64,000 bases of DNA, taken from the NCBI GenBank assembly GCA_045645205.1, contig JAZRIJ010000043.1, positions 13,304-77,303 on the forward strand, in the 5' to 3' direction. Positions 50,774 to 59,573 of this stretch are shown one piece after another; position 1 is the first letter of the stretch; every line of letters begins with the position of its first letter. The notes beneath the pieces are model-generated. The model searched no databases and was not told the origin of the DNA. It saw only the letters and a program-made list of their open reading frames with translations. The position numbers and the translations under genes were made by a program. Origin of the DNA: RGIG1995 sp045645205 (lineage in GTDB: Bacteria; Bacillota; Clostridia; Oscillospirales; CAG-272).

Positions 50774-52156
50774 TTATATAAGATGTTGTATAACCTTCTC
50801 AAGTGTAACAGCGCGGCTTGCTTTAAATAATACGATATCTCCGGGCTGAAGCTCTTTTTCCAATATATCAGCCAAACCTCGAGGGTCATCTATTTTATTG
50901 TACGCCACGATAGCCGATTCGTCAAGTCCGTCTTCAAGTCCGCCGACTGCTATTTCAAGAGCGCTTTCTCCGTATGTATAAAGTCTATCTATACCAAGCA
51001 TAGCCGCATATCTGCCTACCGACTTATGCAGTTCATCGGAACATTCGCCAAGCTCACGCATCTCGCCGAGGACCGCAACCGTTCTTCTGTTCTTGCCAAG
51101 CTCAGCAAGAACCGCTAAAGAGGCTTTCATTGATTCGGGACTTGCATTGTAGCAGTCCTCAATAACGGTATAACCCTTGTTTTCGTAAATTTTCTGACGC
51201 ATACCCGAAGGTCTGTAATTCATAAGACCATTTCTTATTTCGCCTTCATTAAGTCCTGCGATCTTGCCTACAGCAAATGCTGCCAAAGCATTATATACAT
51301 TGTGATTTCCGATTGTCGGAAGCTCAATGTTTATTATTTCACGACCCATATAAACCATATCAAATACGGTTTTATTATCTATGTTTCTTATGTTCTTTCC
51401 AAATACATCAGTATCACTATTAACTATACCAAAGCTGATAGATTTTGGAAAGCTTTCTCTCTTTTCCCAAAGCAACGGTTCATCTCCGTTATAAATCAGA
51501 GTCCCGTCATGCTTAACCCCTTCAAGTATTTCAAGCTTTGCTCGGCATATATTCTCTCTGCTTCCCAAAGCCTCAAGGTGAGCTGTTCCTATATTTGTTA
51601 TAACAGCGACATCGGGATGGGCAATGTTTGTAAGCTGAGATATTTCCCCCAAAGCGCTCATGCCCATTTCGGCAACTACCGCTTTATGTATACTGCTAAG
51701 CGCCGCAAGTGTCAAGCTTATGCCGTAAACGGTATTAAAATTTCCTCCGCTTTTGTGAGTTGGATATTTTTCGGCAAGAACATAAGAAATAAATTCCTTT
51801 GTCGTGGTTTTTCCAACACTTCCCGTGACGCCTACTGTAAAGGGGGCTATCCTTTCTCGGCATGCAGAGCCAATGTCTGATATTGCCTTGATTGTATCTT
51901 CAACTAAAATAAAGTTTCCCGAAACATTTTCCGGAATCCTCTCGCACAAAACACATACAGCGCCGTTTCTGATTGCGCTTTCAATATATTTATGGCCGTC
52001 TGTGTTTTCACCCTTGACAGCAACAAAAAGCGTGTTGTCTCCCATTTCGCGCGAATCTATGGATATACTTTTTATTTTAATACAAGATTCTGTTTTTCCA
52101 CTACAAAGGTCTGCCAATATTTTGCTGTCATATTTTTCAGATAACTCAATAATCAT
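50774..52156 (-). CDS. murF: UDP-MurNAc-tripeptide-D-Ala-D-Ala ligase MurF
   Basis: A 460-residue Mur ligase that adds D-Ala-D-Ala, supplied by the Ddl encoded at 15450-16535. The ATP loop is GVTGSVGKTTTKEF; NIGTAHLEALGSRENI, the NHNVYNALAAFAVGKI segment and VIEDCYNASPESMKASL follow. It shares ATGA with the murE stop, giving translational coupling. Confidence 0.94.
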   Translation of the reverse strand: MIIELSEKYDSKILADLCSGKTESCIKIKSISIDSREMGDNTLFVAVKGENTDGHKYIESAIRNGAVCVLCERIPENVSGNFILVEDTIKAISDIGSACRERIAPFTVGVTGSVGKTTTKEFISYVLAEKYPTHKSGGNFNTVYGISLTLAALSSIHKAVVAEMGMSALGEISQLTNIAHPDVAVITNIGTAHLEALGSRENICRAKLEILEGVKHDGTLIYNGDEPLLWEKRESFPKSISFGIVNSDTDVFGKNIRNIDNKTVFDMVYMGREIINIELPTIGNHNVYNALAAFAVGKIAGLNEGEIRNGLMNYRPSGMRQKIYENKGYTVIEDCYNASPESMKASLAVLAELGKNRRTVAVLGEMRELGECSDELHKSVGRYAAMLGIDRLYTYGESALEIAVGGLEDGLDESAIVAYNKIDDPRGLADILEKELQPGDIVLFKASRAVTLEKVIQHLI

Positions 52157-53604
52157 TTCCCCTTAAACCTCTCACAAACCGCCTCTACGACTATATCCTT
52201 TTCACTAAAATATCTTTTCCCCAAGCTGTCTATTTCATAATTCTCATGCCCCTTGCCAGCAAGAAGAATTATGCTGTTTTCTTTGGCATTCATAATTGAG
52301 TACCGAATAGCCTCTTTTCTGTCTTCTATTACAACATGCGGTCTTTCCTTGTCTATCCCCTTCATTATCTCACCAATTATGTCGGATACACTTTCGGAAC
52401 GGCTGTTATCAGACGTTACGATAACAAAGTCTGCAAGTCTGGAGGCTATTTGTCCCATAACCTTACGTTTTGACCTGTCCCTGTCTCCTCCGCAACCAAA
52501 CAAAACAGTTATTTTCTGTTCATCAGTCTTAAAATCACGTATACATTCCAAAACCTTCTGCAAAGCATCGGGGGAATGGGCATAATCAATATAAATGGTA
52601 AAGGGAGTCTCCCCCACATCTATCTTTTCAAGTCTGCCGTCAACGTTTTTTACATCGCTTATCCCTCGAGCTATAATGTCTGGCGATATGCCGTCTGAAT
52701 ATGCAAGAGCCGCTGCCGCCATGGTATTATAAACATTAAAATTACCGCAAAGGAATGACCTTATTTTTATTATATCTTTTTTTGTGATAAGCTCATATTC
52801 AAAGCCGGCTGTACCAAAGGATATAAAATTTTGAATATAAAACAATGCGTTGGAATTAGAAAATGAATAAGAATACTTCTTTCCGCCCGAAAGACTCGCA
52901 ACAGTCTCACCGTACATATCATCAATATTGTACAGCATACATTTTGAATTTGCCGAAAGCTTTGCCTTCGCCATAGCGTATTCATGCATATTATTATGAA
53001 AATCAAGATGCTCCGGAGTAAGATTGGTAAAGAGAGCCAAATCAAATTCAACCCCATACAGCTTGTCGAGATACAATGCGTGAGAAGATGCCTCCATAAC
53101 CACGGTATCCTTGCCGCAATCAAAGGCTGTTTTTAGCTCTTTAAACATATCCTCAGGGTCGGGAGTAGTCAACCCCCCTCCGAGAGTTCCCAGAGTTACA
53201 ACATTTTTTCCTGCTTTTTGGTATATTTCAGATATTATCCTACAAGTGGAAGTCTTTCCGTTTGTGCCTGTTACTGCAATCATTTTCATTTGTTTTTCGG
53301 GATTTCCATATGATCTTGCGCACATAAGCGCAAGCGTTTCCCGCGTGTTTTTCACAATAATGTAAGGCAATCCCGAGCGAGTAATTTCTTCAGTTATCTC
53401 CTCCGCCACGAGTATTACCGCCCCCTTGGTCTTTGCTTGGCAGGCAAAACTGTGTCCATTGGATCTCAACCCTTTTATGCAAACAAAAATATATCCTTCC
53501 CTGACTTCTTCAGACCTTGACGTAACGCCTGTTATTTCACAGTCAAAACGTGTTACGTTGGTCAACAGAACTTCTATATCATCAAGATAATTGTAAAGCC
53601 TCAT
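52153..53604 (-). CDS. murE: UDP-MurNAc-L-Ala-D-Glu ligase MurE (probably meso-DAP adding)
   Basis: A 483-residue Mur ligase that adds the third stem residue. The ATP loop is VTGTNGKTST (111-120) and the carbamoylated-lysine region follows TPEHLDFHNNMHEYAMAK. The substrate-selecting motif, DNPR in meso-diaminopimelate enzymes, reads DNSR at 399-402 and is followed by SESVSDII; the arginine needed for meso-DAP is kept but proline is serine. GKGHENYE is at 450-457. meso-DAP is therefore the likely substrate, not L-lysine. CGGAGG is seven bases upstream of ATG 53604. Confidence 0.93.
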   Translation of the reverse strand: MRLYNYLDDIEVLLTNVTRFDCEITGVTSRSEEVREGYIFVCIKGLRSNGHSFACQAKTKGAVILVAEEITEEITRSGLPYIIVKNTRETLALMCARSYGNPEKQMKMIAVTGTNGKTSTCRIISEIYQKAGKNVVTLGTLGGGLTTPDPEDMFKELKTAFDCGKDTVVMEASSHALYLDKLYGVEFDLALFTNLTPEHLDFHNNMHEYAMAKAKLSANSKCMLYNIDDMYGETVASLSGGKKYSYSFSNSNALFYIQNFISFGTAGFEYELITKKDIIKIRSFLCGNFNVYNTMAAAALAYSDGISPDIIARGISDVKNVDGRLEKIDVGETPFTIYIDYAHSPDALQKVLECIRDFKTDEQKITVLFGCGGDRDRSKRKVMGQIASRLADFVIVTSDNSRSESVSDIIGEIMKGIDKERPHVVIEDRKEAIRYSIMNAKENSIILLAGKGHENYEIDSLGKRYFSEKDIVVEAVCERFKGK

Positions 53605-53672
53605 ACAAAAGCCTCCGAGTAGTTGTTTTATATTTCAACATCCGAAAACTTTTGTACTTAGTAATAACTTCT

Positions 53673-55922
53673 TTAATCCGTGCCGTCAGTATGTCTGTAC
53701 TGAATGGTAATAACAGTTCCCTTTGGTACTAACTCACCCGCGGCAGGAGATTGACTAACAACCTTAGCGCCCACACCCTCATCATAGTTCATAGCACCTT
53801 CAATTTGTATGTTAAATCCTATGTTTGTAAGTGTTTTATTTGCAACAGATGCTGTCTTTCCTATAACATCGGGAACAGTAATATGCTCACCTGACTCGGG
53901 AGTTGCATCACCCAAGTAAAAAATAATTCTCCCATCGCTCACAAGCACCGAACTGTATCGCTCCGGAACCTGTGCAACAACCGTGTTGCCTTCTCCTACA
54001 AAATCATAGTCAAGTCCTAAGTTTCTACAGTTCATTATAGCGCTTTCAACGGTATACCCCGTAAAATCCCAAACCTTTACATGAGCGCGAGATTGTTCCT
54101 CTTCGTTGTATGAGCTTTCTACTCCCAAATATGGAAGAGCTTCTTCAAGAAGATTCGAAATATAGGGAGCAGCAACCATACTTCCGTATATAACTCCGCC
54201 GAGAGGTTCGTCAACAAGGATAAGAACAGCTATCTGCGGATCATCGGCAGGCGCATAAGCAACGCACGAGCCTACATATAAATATGATTCGCCAGCTTCA
54301 TTCAAAATATCTCTTTTCTGTGATGTTCCCGTCTTAGCGGCAACCTTGTACCCTAAAACATAGGCATTTTTTGCTCCTCCGTTACCCGATACACCTTCTT
54401 CAAGTATGGTAGAAAGATTTTTTGATGTGCTTTCACTTATTATCTGCCGTTTTACATTTGTCTCAAATGATTCTACAATATTTCCTTCTGAATCAACTAT
54501 TTTATCAAGAACATGGGGAGTAACAAGCTTACCGCCGTTTGCAACAGCTGATATTGCAGTTATCTGCTGTATAGGCGAGGTCTTAAAGGTCTGACCAAAA
54601 GAATATACAGAAAGTTCAACAAGATTTAAACCGTTTCTGCCGACATAAAGACCGCTTGCCTCTCCGCGAAGGTCAATCCCTGTCTTGCTTGTATAACCGT
54701 ATGCGGTAAAATAATCATAAAACAACTCCGAGCCGATCCTCTGACCTACATTAACAAGAGTAGGGTTGCACGATTGCTGGAGCATTTCGGCAAATACATG
54801 TGTTCCGTGTCCCGTTCGCTTATGACAGTGAATTGGTTGGGAATAACCCGGTACTCTTATTGAACCGCCGCAAGAGAAAGTCTCCCCCGGATCAATAAGA
54901 TTTTCTTCAAGCGCCATTGACGCTGTAATAACTTTGAATGTAGAACCTGGTTCATAAAGCCATGAGACCGATTTATTGTTCCAGGATGAGAACAACAGTT
55001 CGTTAAATTTCTCCGAATATTCATCGCTGTCGGGAGAAAGTCCTAAACCATCAAGCTTACCCTGTAAAACATCGCCAAGCTTACCCGGAGAATTGAGGTC
55101 ATAGGTAGGATACTGCGCCATAGCCAGTATACCTCCGGTATTAACATCCATTACAATTCCCGTAGTACCTCCGCCTGATTGAGAATCCTCGTATGTAAGC
55201 TTAAGCTGTTTTTCAAGCAACTGCTGTATTCTCATATCTATAGTGGTAACTACATCATATCCGTTTTCGGCATTTATATAGCTTTCATATTTGAATGGCA
55301 TATCCATACCGAGTCCGTTCTTGGCTGTTATATATCTGCCGGGAGTTCCCGTAAGATATTTGTCATACTGCAATTCAACTCCGTAGCTACCTCCGTCAGT
55401 ACCCATAAAACCGATAACATTTGCCGCTAAAGAGTCATAGGGATAATATCTTTTTGTCGTAGCCTCAAGATGTATCTGACCGGAGAGATCGTTTTCTTCA
55501 ATAAATGCCAAAACCTTGTCAGCATCCGCCTTTTCTACGTTTTTCTTTATCGTTTCGTCAGCTCTGTTTTCTCGTAAAGCTCGATTGTAAATCGTTTCAT
55601 AGTCAACACCCAAAATCTCAGAAAGATTACGGCAGATAAATACCGCCTGATCCTTGCTCTCTATATCTACCGGAGAAATAAACACACGCCACACGGATAT
55701 ATTGGTTGCAAGAACAACACTGTTTTTGTCAAGTATTTCTCCGCGTTCGGCTGATACAGTGCTGGAACGCTGAACCTGATCGGAGACACTTTGCTGATAT
55801 TCCTTGTGGTGAATCACCTGCAACATAAACAGCCTGCCTACCACAACCGACCAAAGAATAATAAAAAACAGTAAAAGCACAGTACTGCGTCTTTTTATAT
55901 ATTTAGTTATATTAGTATACAT
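53673..55922 (-). CDS. spoVD: SpoVD/FtsI-type penicillin-binding protein with PASTA domains
   Basis: A 749-residue class B transpeptidase. A membrane anchor at about 15-35 is followed by the pedestal domain (SAERGEILDKN), the transpeptidase domain with YEPGSTFK (Ser327/Lys330), SCN (QQSCNPTLVN) and KTG (AAKTGTSQ), then two PASTA domains at the C-terminus (from about residue 615 and from about 685; the second opens ITVPDVIGK). ATG 55922 is used; GTG 55937 has no ribosome site. Length and PASTA tail fit SpoVD, or the vegetative division enzyme FtsI/Pbp2B, and in Clostridia the dcw copy often serves in both. It follows ftsL after 137 bases. Confidence 0.9.
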   Translation of the reverse strand: MYTNITKYIKRRSTVLLLFFIILWSVVVGRLFMLQVIHHKEYQQSVSDQVQRSSTVSAERGEILDKNSVVLATNISVWRVFISPVDIESKDQAVFICRNLSEILGVDYETIYNRALRENRADETIKKNVEKADADKVLAFIEENDLSGQIHLEATTKRYYPYDSLAANVIGFMGTDGGSYGVELQYDKYLTGTPGRYITAKNGLGMDMPFKYESYINAENGYDVVTTIDMRIQQLLEKQLKLTYEDSQSGGGTTGIVMDVNTGGILAMAQYPTYDLNSPGKLGDVLQGKLDGLGLSPDSDEYSEKFNELLFSSWNNKSVSWLYEPGSTFKVITASMALEENLIDPGETFSCGGSIRVPGYSQPIHCHKRTGHGTHVFAEMLQQSCNPTLVNVGQRIGSELFYDYFTAYGYTSKTGIDLRGEASGLYVGRNGLNLVELSVYSFGQTFKTSPIQQITAISAVANGGKLVTPHVLDKIVDSEGNIVESFETNVKRQIISESTSKNLSTILEEGVSGNGGAKNAYVLGYKVAAKTGTSQKRDILNEAGESYLYVGSCVAYAPADDPQIAVLILVDEPLGGVIYGSMVAAPYISNLLEEALPYLGVESSYNEEEQSRAHVKVWDFTGYTVESAIMNCRNLGLDYDFVGEGNTVVAQVPERYSSVLVSDGRIIFYLGDATPESGEHITVPDVIGKTASVANKTLTNIGFNIQIEGAMNYDEGVGAKVVSQSPAAGELVPKGTVITIQYRHTDGTD

Positions 55923-56059
55923 TTTTCTCCAACTCACCTCAGTGGGTACAATTTCTTTTGCTTCTACTTAACCAAAAGAGAGTAAAGAGTATATTCACAA
56001 TACACCACTCTACCCTCATTTACGCTAAAAACGCTTTACATTATAAATTTTATTCAGCT

Positions 56060-56653
56060 TCAGTTTATATATTCCATCAATTCTCTAAAATTTTCTCCAA
56101 TGGAACTCATAACCGTGTTCATTAAACTGTCTTCTGTGGTTTCCGGCTCAACAACCTCGATTTTGTCCTCGTTGCCGATGACAACATATTGTTTCTTAAC
56201 GTCATCGGCTTTTACCATTCCAAGTTCATTCACAGCAGCATTCTCAATGACTCTCAGGTCATTTTTCAATTCGACATCCAATCTTAACTCTTCTTCTTGC
56301 TTTTTGAGTCCGGACAATTCACTCTGAAGCGCCGAGATATCCTGGGTAAACTCATTGATCTGAGCCATGGTAAGCATCATGAACATGAACAGGACAGTGC
56401 AGATTACTGACACAAACACTACAGAGGTTGGAAAAGGAACTGTTTTCTTTGCTTTAATTGTCCGAACCTTTGGCAACTCTTTTACAGCAGCAACGACTTT
56501 TACATTATCTGATTCAAGCGCGTGGGATTTAACCGCCGCGCGTGTTTTACCATTTACTTTTGCGGATTTTTTACTCTTTTCGGCAGTATTCACATCTCTG
56601 CGGATATTTTTCGCCTTTTTTTTCTTTTCTTCATACGACTTCTCGTACGTCAT
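56060..56653 (-). CDS. ftsL: Cell division protein FtsL
   Basis: A 197-residue bitopic protein. A strongly basic cytoplasmic part (residues 1-72) is followed by a membrane helix at about 77-97 and a coiled coil at about 98-135 (ISALQSELSGLKKQEEELRLDVELKNDLRVIE), ending ENAAVNELGMVKADD, the usual FtsL/DivIC close. It complexes with FtsQ and DivIC at the septum. The family is poorly conserved in sequence; the call rests on topology and position between rsmH and the PBP. The tail beyond the coil is longer than usual. Confidence 0.82.
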   Translation of the reverse strand: MTYEKSYEEKKKKAKNIRRDVNTAEKSKKSAKVNGKTRAAVKSHALESDNVKVVAAVKELPKVRTIKAKKTVPFPTSVVFVSVICTVLFMFMMLTMAQINEFTQDISALQSELSGLKKQEEELRLDVELKNDLRVIENAAVNELGMVKADDVKKQYVVIGNEDKIEVVEPETTEDSLMNTVMSSIGENFRELMEYIN

Positions 56654-56729
56654 TTTCCGCTTCCCCCAAATCTATTCCTATTGTTATTCCCCAAAATGTT
56701 CAGCTTCCCAAGGCTGAAACATTTTATTT

Positions 56730-57671
56730 TTAAATTTTTTCCGCTACCCGAAGCTTTGCACTTCTTGACCTCGGATTTTCTTCAAGCTCTCTTTCTGAAG
56801 GAAGTATAGGCTTCCTCGAAATAAGCTTCAGCACAGGCCTCTTGCCGCACATACACACCGGAAAGTCCGGAGGACATGTACACCCCTTTACAAGAGCCGT
56901 CACTGTTTTTTTAACTATTCTGTCTTCAAGCGAATGGAATGAAATAACTGCCAATCTTCCGCCGACTTTTAGCCTTTCGGCTGCAGAAATTATTGCAGGT
57001 TCAATAGCATCAAGCTCACCGTTTACCTCAATCCTTATTGCCTGAAATGTCCTCTTCGCAGGATGAGGACCATCCATCCTCGCCTTTTGAGGTATAGCGG
57101 ATTTTATTATATTGGACAATTCCGCCGTCGTCTCAATCGGTTTGTTTCGCCTTGCTTCTTCAATAAAAGCGGCTATACGGGGAGCATATCTTTCCTCGCC
57201 GTAATCGTATATTATCTGCTTTAATCTGTCCTTTGAGTAGGTATTGACTACATCATAAGCAGTCAAAGTATCGGTTTTATTCATTCTCATATCGAGGTAT
57301 CCGTCATTGTTATAAGAAAAACCTCTTTCGGCGGTATCAAGCTGATATGACGATACACCGAGGTCGGCAATAACGCCATCAATAGCATTAATTCCAAGTC
57401 TGTCAAGCACACTGCCGATATTCCTAAAATTATCTTTGACAAAAATAACTCTGTCAGAAAACTGCGAAAGCCTCATTCTTGCGGCTTCAAGAGCATCATC
57501 ATCCCTGTCAATACATATATGCTTTCCGCCTGTAGTAAGCTTTTTTGCTATTTCGTATGAATGACCGCCGCCACCTGTAGTTAGATCGACATATATTCCG
57601 TTTGGTTTTATATCAAGCCCGTCTATACACTCGTTAAGCAAAACGGAATAGTGAGAAAACACAATACTCAT
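56730..57671 (-). CDS. rsmH: 16S rRNA (cytosine(1402)-N4)-methyltransferase RsmH
   Basis: A 313-residue SAM enzyme acting on the 30S decoding site. FSHYSVLLNECIDGL, then VDLTTGGGGHSYEI (SAM site), GVIADLGVSSYQLDTAERGFSY, HPAKRTFQAIRIEVNGEL and SFHSLEDRIVK are all family motifs. The start codon shares one base with the mraZ stop (TGATG). Confidence 0.96.
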   Translation of the reverse strand: MSIVFSHYSVLLNECIDGLDIKPNGIYVDLTTGGGGHSYEIAKKLTTGGKHICIDRDDDALEAARMRLSQFSDRVIFVKDNFRNIGSVLDRLGINAIDGVIADLGVSSYQLDTAERGFSYNNDGYLDMRMNKTDTLTAYDVVNTYSKDRLKQIIYDYGEERYAPRIAAFIEEARRNKPIETTAELSNIIKSAIPQKARMDGPHPAKRTFQAIRIEVNGELDAIEPAIISAAERLKVGGRLAVISFHSLEDRIVKKTVTALVKGCTCPPDFPVCMCGKRPVLKLISRKPILPSERELEENPRSRSAKLRVAEKI

Positions 57672-58102
57672 CAGAATCCAAGAGACATAAGTGTTTCTGC
57701 AAGCTCTTCAGAGTTCATGTCATTCTCTTCGATCCACTTATCTTCATCCCAAATTTCAACATGGTTGCCCACACCGATTACATATACGTTCTTATCAAGA
57801 CCGGCATACACCTTGTGCCCCTGTGAAATAAGTACTCTGCCCTGACTGTCTATCTTCGTTTTAACAGCCGAAGCCATCAGCGTTCTCTTTACACGCCTTG
57901 CCTTCATTTCTGGAAGTGAGTTGAGTTTTTCTGTAAATGCATCCCAAGCATCTTTGGGATAAACGGCTATGCAGGTATCAACGCCTTTGACAACAAAAAC
58001 CTCGTCGCCTAATTCTTCTCTCATATTAGCTGGAAGAAACATTCTGTTCTTCGGGTCAATGGAATGTTTGTATTCGCCCGTGAACATGCATTCGCCTATC
58101 AT
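57671..58102 (-). CDS. mraZ: Transcriptional regulator MraZ
   Basis: A 143-residue AbrB-like double-domain regulator, first gene of the dcw cluster. MFTGEYKHSIDPKNRMFLPANMREELG and the second domain KIDSQGRVLISQGHKVYAGLDKNVYVIGVGNHVEIWDEDKW are typical, each half having the DxxGRxxxP/S pattern. In other bacteria MraZ binds direct repeats upstream and tunes dcw transcription; such repeats are at 58238-58285. GGGGGTGAGG precedes the start. Confidence 0.95.
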   Translation of the reverse strand: MIGECMFTGEYKHSIDPKNRMFLPANMREELGDEVFVVKGVDTCIAVYPKDAWDAFTEKLNSLPEMKARRVKRTLMASAVKTKIDSQGRVLISQGHKVYAGLDKNVYVIGVGNHVEIWDEDKWIEENDMNSEELAETLMSLGF

Positions 58103-58237
58103 TTACCTCACCCCCTAAACCAAAAACTTTTCATTTTAATATATACATATAAGGCAATAAACATTAAAAAGGGTATAAAAATCTTATGCCCAAAAAGTGA
58201 TTTTCAACCGATTTACGCCAATCAGCTCTCATTCCGG

Positions 58238-58285
58238 TTTACTTCCACACCACTTTACTGACATTTTACTTCACTTTACACCACC
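58238..58285 (-). promoter_or_regulatory. Probable MraZ operator (direct repeats)
   Basis: On the - strand GTAAA occurs four times, each with a GTG- or ATG-type triplet around it, with TTTAC complements at 58238, 58254, 58265 and 58275 (spacing 16, 11 and 10). This is the direct-repeat layout bound by MraZ. It lies about 136-183 bases upstream of mraZ. The rest of the 434-base gap 58103-58536 holds AT-rich sequence and the coaD terminator; no clear -35/-10 pair was settled. Confidence 0.6.
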
Positions 58286-58463
58286 AATATTGTACATCAT
58301 CTGCTCAATTTTTTCAATAGTTTTTTTATATTTTTTAGAACTTTATCATTTTAACAACTATCGACCCCCGCATTTTGTATATCTTGCACAAACGTTTCTT
58401 CATTTTGCCAAAAACAAAACCTAAAAAACGTATTATTTTTTCGGTTTTACCCAATTTTTTACA

Positions 58464-58505
58464 TAAAAAAAGACATTCCATGCTCCATATTGGAACAAAG
58501 AATGT
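58464..58505 (-). terminator. Terminator of uvrC-rsmD-coaD
   Basis: On the - strand ACATTC...GAATGT with an inner GTTCCA/TGGAGC stem and an ATA loop is followed by CTTTTTTT. It is about 32 bases past the coaD stop and separates this unit from the dcw promoter region. Confidence 0.85.
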
Positions 58506-58536
58506 TAGTTTTTTATTAACTTTCAGGGAGACAGCT

Positions 58537-59013
58537 TTACATCTTTTCTTTTATAAAAGCCTCCACACCTTTAGGTACGTATGGCGTTACATCTCTGCCA
58601 TATTTGATCATATCACGGACAAAGGTTGAGCTTATATGCTTAAATTCAGGAAATGACGGAACAAATAATGTATCATATCCGCCAATGCTTCTGTTTATGG
58701 CAAAAAGGTCATATTCGTATTCAAAATCTATAGTATCACGCACACCTTTTACTATAAAATCAATGTTGCTCTCCTTTGCATAGTCAACAACAAGGGTATC
58801 GGTTATATCCGTATAAACGTTGTCTAAATCATTTACTGCAATTTTAAGCATTTCAAGGCAGTCTTCCCCCGTAAAAATACCCTTTCCCTTTTTTTCGGTA
58901 TTCTGAAATACAACAACATACACTTCATCAAAAATTTCTGAACAACGCTTTATAATATCATAATGCCCTATGGTTATAGGGTCAAAGCTTCCCGGTATCA
59001 GTACTCTTTTCAT
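58537..59013 (-). CDS. coaD: Phosphopantetheine adenylyltransferase
   Basis: A 158-residue nucleotidyltransferase for the fourth step of CoA synthesis, forming dephospho-CoA, which is also the precursor used by CitG. IPGSFDPITIGHYDII holds the TxGH-type nucleotide motif; FIVKGVRDTIDFEYE and the second signature ISSTFVRDMIKYGRD are present. ATG 59013 is used (GAGAGGGG upstream); TTG 59034 would extend into rsmD. It overlaps rsmD by four bases. Confidence 0.95.
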   Translation of the reverse strand: MKRVLIPGSFDPITIGHYDIIKRCSEIFDEVYVVVFQNTEKKGKGIFTGEDCLEMLKIAVNDLDNVYTDITDTLVVDYAKESNIDFIVKGVRDTIDFEYEYDLFAINRSIGGYDTLFVPSFPEFKHISSTFVRDMIKYGRDVTPYVPKGVEAFIKEKM

Positions 59014-59564
59014 AAACTTTCCCCTCTCTTGCAAAGTACGGTTATAAACACTCTTCCGTATTTATTATGCTTTACAGTATCTAATCCCTCGCAGGTATAT
59101 TCTATATCGTCCTCGCTTTCGCAAATAATCTTTGCATTTGTATTCAGCATATCAAATTTAACAAGGCTGTCAAGTATCTCGGGTATTATTTTCATAGAAT
59201 ACGGCGGGTCAAGAAATATTACATCAAATTTCTCTCGTGTTTTTGAGCCGCGGAGAAAATCCTTATAGTCAACATTGATTATTTTACACTTGTCAATAAG
59301 CTTTGTCTTTTTTGCATTTCTCTTGACTATCTCCATTGCCTCAAGATTTTTTTCAACAAAAGTACAGCAAAGAGCGCCTCGGCTCAACGCCTCAAGTCCC
59401 ATCTGTCCGCTTCCCGCAAACAAATCCAGAATACGCCTGTTTTCCACTTCAAACTGAAGCATACTGAAAACAGATTCTTTTACCCGCTCTGCTGTAGGTC
59501 GGGTATCAAGTCCGTCAAGGGTCTCAAGCCTTGTTCCCTTGGCAAGTCCCGTAATAATTCTCAT
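59010..59564 (-). CDS. rsmD: 16S rRNA (guanine(966)-N2)-methyltransferase RsmD
   Basis: A 184-residue SAM enzyme. MRIITGLAKGTRLETLDGLDTRPTAERVKESVFSML is the typical start; the SAM motif is LDLFAGSGQMGLEALSRGA and the catalytic motif DPPY. It overlaps coaD by four bases, the usual neighbour in Firmicutes, and starts ten bases after the uvrC stop. Confidence 0.94.
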   Translation of the reverse strand: MRIITGLAKGTRLETLDGLDTRPTAERVKESVFSMLQFEVENRRILDLFAGSGQMGLEALSRGALCCTFVEKNLEAMEIVKRNAKKTKLIDKCKIINVDYKDFLRGSKTREKFDVIFLDPPYSMKIIPEILDSLVKFDMLNTNAKIICESEDDIEYTCEGLDTVKHNKYGRVFITVLCKRGESL

Positions 59565-59573
59565 ATTATTTTT

